Below, in pieces: positions 60,787-64,000 of a stretch of DNA of 64,000 nt (the stretch's first letter is position 1; every line of letters begins with the position of its first letter). Below the pieces are notes generated by a model, which saw nothing but the letters and a program-made list of their open reading frames with translations, was not told the DNA's origin and made no database searches. Made by a program: the position numbers and the translations under genes. This DNA comes from UBA8522 sp035528895. Lineage in GTDB: Bacteria; Acidobacteriota; Aminicenantia; Aminicenantales; UBA8522. The DNA is taken from the NCBI GenBank assembly GCA_035528895.1, contig DATKXS010000157.1:1-64000 (forward strand). Reading direction: 5' to 3'.

Positions 60787-61455
60787 TCAGACCTCCTTAT
60801 CCTTGGTCATTTGTTTTTCGATCTTTCTGACGAGCAGCGTCCGGTCGATGGCCGTGATATTGGAGATGACGGCGATGGCGGTCAGGACGATGATCATCGC
60901 CGGGTCGAAGACCTTGAAGATCATCCCGATCAGGGTGCCGAGAACCAGGAGGATCATCCGTTCGGCCCGCTGCATGAACCCGACTCGGCACTCGATCCCC
61001 AGCCCTTCGGCCCGGGCCCGGGTGTAGCTGACCATGGTCGATCCCAGGAAGGTGAAGAACGGGATCCACATCGGCCAGCGGCCGCGGAAGTAGTAGGCCA
61101 GGCCGAAATAGATGAAGAACTCCGAATAGCGGTCAAGGGTGGAATCGAAGATGGCCCCGTAAAGGCTCTTCTTGCCGGCTTTCACCGCGACTTTTCCGTC
61201 GACGACATCCAGGGCGCCGCAGATGAAGATCAGGACGGCCGCCCAGCCGGGGTGGTTGAAGGCGAAGAAGGCGCCGGCGGCGAGCCCAGCCAGCAGGGCG
61301 AAGAAAGTGATCAGGTTGGGACTGACGCCGAAGCGGACGAGAACGTCGGCCAGCCGGTCGAGGCTGCCGAGGAATCCTTGGATCCATTTCTCAGGGATGG
61401 CGCTCAGCAGGCGGACCTTGGGATTGCGTGTCGTCGCTGCTGCGGATGGAGCCAT
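60787..61455 (-). CDS. CDP-alcohol phosphatidyltransferase, likely phosphatidylinositol-phosphate synthase
   Basis: 222 residues from ATG 61455; several membrane helices. The CDP-alcohol motif D-x2-DG-x2-AR-x8-G-x3-D-x3-D appears as ALDVVDGKVAV, then GAIFDSTLD, i.e. with Val in place of the usual Arg. VSPNLITFFALLAGLAAGA precedes it, as in related enzymes. Joined in an operon to inositol-1-phosphate synthase, it most likely couples CDP-diacylglycerol with inositol-1-phosphate. The Arg-to-Val change is a caution. Longer starts (to 61590) run through poorly coding sequence. Upstream are a 69-residue gene and an ArsA-type ATPase on the same strand. Confidence 0.82.
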   Translation of the reverse strand: MAPSAAATTRNPKVRLLSAIPEKWIQGFLGSLDRLADVLVRFGVSPNLITFFALLAGLAAGAFFAFNHPGWAAVLIFICGALDVVDGKVAVKAGKKSLYGAIFDSTLDRYSEFFIYFGLAYYFRGRWPMWIPFFTFLGSTMVSYTRARAEGLGIECRVGFMQRAERMILLVLGTLIGMIFKVFDPAMIIVLTAIAVISNITAIDRTLLVRKIEKQMTKDKEV

Positions 61456-61516
61456 TTCGGTTATTGAGGAAGTATAATAATGTACTAAAAGCCGGCCAGG
61501 AATCAAGAGGGGCTTT

Positions 61517-61726
61517 CTATTCGATCTTGATCTTCCTCTTCGGCTCGGCCCTCCGGCCTCCCTTCTTCTCGAGCGATTCGAGCCGGGCATCGATGAGCGA
61601 GCGGAGAGCTAGGAGCACTTCTTTTTTCGCCTTGAGAAGGTGCTCCTCGGCCTGGAGGGGGAGGAGCAGGGTGAAGAGCTCTTCGGGCAGGGAGATCTTG
61701 ATTTCCCTCATTTTATCGGCGGCCAT
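61517..61726 (-). CDS. Small helical protein linked to the ArsA ATPase
   Basis: 69 residues: a short strand-like start (REIKISLPEELFTLLLPL), then a predicted long amphipathic helix (QAEEHLLKAKKEVLLALRSL, DARLESLEKK) and a basic tail RRAEPKRKIKIE. The start resembles ribbon-helix-helix proteins but I cannot confirm that. A strong AAGGAGG sits in the end of the upstream ArsA gene, two bases separate the genes, so co-translation is likely. Function unknown; partner of the ATPase is a reasonable guess. Confidence 0.7.
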   Translation of the reverse strand: MAADKMREIKISLPEELFTLLLPLQAEEHLLKAKKEVLLALRSLIDARLESLEKKGGRRAEPKRKIKIE

Positions 61727-61728
61727 GC

Positions 61729-62907
61729 TTACGCCTCCTTACGGTCGGATTGAAAGGTAATTCGCAGGCTTTCATCGACGAATTTCGCCCCCCGGATAGA
61801 ATGGTTGAGGAGAACCCGGGGGAGCAGGATGTTCCTTTTCAACGGTCCCACCCTGATGAACAGCTCTTCTCCCTTTTGGAAGAGGTCGAGGTCGCTCTTC
61901 TCCACAAAGGGAAGGTGCAGGGATAAGACAAAACGCCCGTCCTCTTTTTCGATCCGCAGGGGTTTTTGGGCGAAGAACAGGCGGGCGGGGTCCTTGCCCT
62001 GGTAGACGCCGGCTGCCAATTTTCCGAGGGAGGCTAGGCCGACGATCTCCTGATGGGCGAGCTCGGCCGCCAGTATCGGGACCGGGGAGAAGCTTTCCTC
62101 GATCAAGCGGAGGTAGCCCTCCTGGATGGTCTTCCAGTTGCGAAAATAAGAGTCTTCGACCGAGGCCGGGATGACCCGGTTGACGAGGATCAGGTCGACG
62201 GCGTAGCCGAAGAGGCTGAAGAAGGTATAGGCCCTCTGGGCCTCCTTGATGACCATCTTTTCGGGATTGATGACCAGCCGGATGGAGGTCTTCCGTCCGT
62301 CCTCGAGGATCTCCTTCATCTCGGCCAGCTGGCCGGTCAGCTTCTTCATCGCTTCGAAGATGCTGTCCTCGGGGAAAGGGAAGGGGAGGATGCGGCTGGC
62401 CACTGGCCGGACCGCTTTGGCCGCCGTCCGCTGGATGGGGAAGATGTGTTTCAGGTACCAGTTGGTGATCTCCGGCGCGCTGAGGAGGCGCAGGGTATCA
62501 CCGGTCGGAGCGCAATCGACGACGACCAGGTCGTAATCGGAATTCCTGTTATAATTGCGGATCTCCATCAAGCTGAAGAGCTCCTCCATCCCGGGAAAGA
62601 CACTCAGTTCTTCGGCCTCGATGGTGTCGATTCCCTGGGAAGCGAAAAGGGCCGTGAGATAGGCTTTGATCCCGCCCCATTTGGCTTCCATCTGTTCCTG
62701 GGCGTCGACCTCCTGGCCGAAGAGGTTGGCGGTGATCCTCTGCGCGGAGTTGCCGAGCTGGACCTCGAAGGAGTCGGAGAGGCTGTGGGCGGCATCCGTG
62801 GAGATGACCAGGGTTTTGTATCCCTGGCGGGCGGAGAGGAGGGCGGTGGCGGCGGCGAGTGTCGTTTTTCCGACGCCTCCCTTTCCGGTAAAAAGAAGTA
62901 TCCGCAT
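61729..62907 (-). CDS. ArsA/Get3-family ATPase
   Basis: 392 residues. Deviant Walker A FTGKGGVGKTTLAAA (residues about 5-19), switch VISTDAAHSLSDSFEVQLG, VVDCAPTGDTLRLLSAP, and a C-terminal Hsp20-like beta-sandwich (KEDGRFVLSLHLPFVEKSDL, ELFIRVGPLKRNILLPRVL) that marks the bacterial ArsA-HSP20 branch. In eukaryotes the relatives insert tail-anchored proteins; arsenite pumping needs cysteines, and no conserved metal-binding Cys cluster is visible here, so a protein-targeting role is more likely than arsenic export. Divergent from the DUF2961 gene; AGAGGA upstream of the ATG. Confidence 0.88.
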   Translation of the reverse strand: MRILLFTGKGGVGKTTLAAATALLSARQGYKTLVISTDAAHSLSDSFEVQLGNSAQRITANLFGQEVDAQEQMEAKWGGIKAYLTALFASQGIDTIEAEELSVFPGMEELFSLMEIRNYNRNSDYDLVVVDCAPTGDTLRLLSAPEITNWYLKHIFPIQRTAAKAVRPVASRILPFPFPEDSIFEAMKKLTGQLAEMKEILEDGRKTSIRLVINPEKMVIKEAQRAYTFFSLFGYAVDLILVNRVIPASVEDSYFRNWKTIQEGYLRLIEESFSPVPILAAELAHQEIVGLASLGKLAAGVYQGKDPARLFFAQKPLRIEKEDGRFVLSLHLPFVEKSDLDLFQKGEELFIRVGPLKRNILLPRVLLNHSIRGAKFVDESLRITFQSDRKEA

Positions 62908-62983
62908 AGATCCTCTTCAATTCTAGCACCTATCCGGCAAGGAGGACAAGGGGCGGAGGGACGTTTCCCTGTCGCCGCTGCTG

Positions 62984-62992
62984 TGATATAAT
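62984..62992 (+). promoter_or_regulatory. Extended -10 before the DUF2961 gene
   Basis: TGATATAAT (62984-62992): TATAAT with TG one base upstream; no clear -35. It lies 53 bases before the ATG, which follows GGAAGGAGG. Confidence 0.45.
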
Positions 62993-63045
62993 TGCTCCCC
63001 ATCTTTTTTCCTCTCCGCGGCGACGACTCAGGGAAGGAGGCGCTC

Positions 63046-64000
63046 ATGAAACTTCGGACCTCTTGGGTGATCATACCGCTCATCGCTTTAGTCCTGCCCG
63101 TCTTTTCCCAAGATTCCGGAAGAGGGATTGCCGACTTGGCCAGGATTCAAAAGGGGCGCTCGGCCGCCGTCACTTCTTCTGACCCGGACCCAAGGAGCAA
63201 CCTGGACCGGGTCACCTACATCGAACCCGGCGAAACGCTGGTCATGGCAGATATCCAAGGCCCTGGTGTCATCCAGCACATCTGGCTGACCTTCAATGAG
63301 GCCCGGCCCAACTGGCTGGAGAAGGGCGGCTCGGCCAGGCCCGATGAGATCGTCCTCCGCATGTACTGGGATGAGGCCGACCAGCCGGCCGTCGAGTCAC
63401 CGCTCGGAGACTTCTTCGCCGCCGGTTTCGGCCTGAGGAGCGAGATCCGCTCCCATGCGGTGGCCGTCGAGGGGGGCGACGGCTATAACTGCTACTGGCC
63501 GATGCCCTTCCGGAAGAGGGCGAGGATCACGGCGACCAATGAAGGCGACAAGAAAGTGAGGAGCTTTTATTACCATATCGATTATCTCGAAGGGTGCGAC
63601 CTGCCTCCCGATACTGCTTATTTCTGCGCCCAGTACAGGCAGGAGTTCCCCGAGCAACTCGGCCGGGATTATCTCGTCCTGGACGCCGAAGGACAGGGCC
63701 ATTATGTGGGAACGGTGATGTCGGTCCGGTCCCGTTCTCCCCTCTGGTTCGGGGAGGGAGACGTGCGCATCTATATCGACGGCGATACGAAGCCGGCGAT
63801 CCAGGGCACGGGGACCGAGGATTACTTCCTCTGTGCCTGGGGGCTCGAACCCTGCCTCTATCCCTTTTTCGGGTGCACTTATATGAGTGCCGCGGCCGAC
63901 GACCTCGGCGTCCGCTACACGCTCTACAGGTGGCACGTCCTGGACCCGATCCGGTTCACGAAGTCCATCTGCTTCACCTTCGAGCACACCGGCTGGATCA
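63046..64000 (+). CDS. DUF2961 family secreted protein, 3' end outside window
   Basis: At least 318 residues, open to the right edge. Signal peptide LRTSWVIIPLIALVLPVFS. Family phrases include IADLARIQKGRSAAVTSSDP, VMADIQGPGVIQHIWLTFNE, PLGDFFAAGFG, and IQGTGTEDYFLCAWG, which is the conserved core of DUF2961. These proteins are found in carbohydrate-degrading bacteria, and some have glycoside hydrolase activity on fructofuranan or arabinan-like substrates; activity here is inference. Start ATG 63046 follows GGAAGGAGG with five bases. Confidence 0.88.
   Translation, partial: MKLRTSWVIIPLIALVLPVFSQDSGRGIADLARIQKGRSAAVTSSDPDPRSNLDRVTYIEPGETLVMADIQGPGVIQHIWLTFNEARPNWLEKGGSARPDEIVLRMYWDEADQPAVESPLGDFFAAGFGLRSEIRSHAVAVEGGDGYNCYWPMPFRKRARITATNEGDKKVRSFYYHIDYLEGCDLPPDTAYFCAQYRQEFPEQLGRDYLVLDAEGQGHYVGTVMSVRSRSPLWFGEGDVRIYIDGDTKPAIQGTGTEDYFLCAWGLEPCLYPFFGCTYMSAAADDLGVRYTLYRWHVLDPIRFTKSICFTFEHTGWI

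Noticed and set aside
61729..62907. Arsenite efflux ATPase
   Set aside because: No conserved metal-binding Cys cluster seen and no arsB or arsR nearby; the Hsp20-like tail fits the general ArsA/Get3 branch better.
62911..62945. Promoter TTGTCC-18-TAGAAT for the ArsA gene
   Set aside because: It would place the start of transcription only about six bases before the ATG and inside the ribosome site, so it is not reported as a feature.

Overview
The window looks like a chromosomal segment of a GC-rich, diderm (outer-membrane) bacterium. LpxC, a TonB-dependent receptor and two predicted beta-barrel proteins indicate an outer membrane, and MurE carries the DNPR motif expected for meso-diaminopimelate peptidoglycan. 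The mixture of a DUF5916 protein, a DUF2961 protein, a DUF885 protein, several secreted M28/M20 peptidases, a beta-propeller lipoprotein and a long class II aldolase resembles genomes of Acidobacteriota or Candidatus Aminicenantota. That placement is inference from gene content; there is no rRNA here to test it.

Layout. 1-11.7 kb: a truncated DUF5916 protein (minus strand), an exported aldo/keto reductase, an M20 amidohydrolase translationally coupled to an amino-acid permease, a class II aldolase, a DUF885 protein and a TonB-dependent receptor with a structured leader; most of this suits life on peptides and amino acids. 12.5-13.2 kb: a VapBC-like toxin-antitoxin pair behind a perfect consensus promoter. 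13.2-15.8 kb: a diheme peroxidase plus a monoheme cytochrome-porin fusion, flanked by a deleted remnant of hutI on one side and intact hutI on the other. 15.8-32.8 kb (minus strand): a nearly complete division/cell-wall cluster in the order mraZ-rsmH-ftsL-ftsI-murE-murF-mraY-murD-ftsW-murG-murC-ftsQ-ftsA-ftsZ-hutI, almost every junction overlapping or a few bases wide, driven from one promoter with three MraZ boxes. murB and ddl are absent from it. 32.9-38.7 kb: DUF2007, NUDIX, M23 endopeptidase, two divergent M28 peptidases and an exported cyclophilin. 38.9-41.2 kb: an iron alcohol dehydrogenase and a DRG-like GTPase. 41.5-46.4 kb: gyrB-gyrA. 46.6-49.2 kb: an acyl-CoA ligase, a zinc-ribbon coiled-coil protein and a tRNA with CAU anticodon. 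49.4-52.8 kb: dnaG-rpoD. 52.9-58.5 kb: lone larB, then lpxC-TPR-glmU-like-glmS, an operon linking lipid A and UDP-GlcNAc supply. 58.5-59.4 kb: a broken beta-propeller lipoprotein gene. 59.6-62.9 kb: a minus-strand run of a Get3/ArsA ATPase, a 69-residue protein, a CDP-alcohol phosphatidyltransferase and inositol-1-phosphate synthase, which together suggest inositol lipid synthesis. 63.0 kb to the end: a truncated DUF2961 protein.

Two kinds of short repeat recur. One is a roughly 140-bp nested palindrome with two full copies and one fragment, each between divergently transcribed genes. The other is a group of GGGGAC-cored hairpins placed directly after stop codons. No CRISPR array, prophage or transposase gene was seen. 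The most unusual items are the cytochrome-porin module bracketed by hutI sequence, the GlmU-like protein with an eroded uridylyltransferase half, the inositol-lipid operon, and the repeat families.
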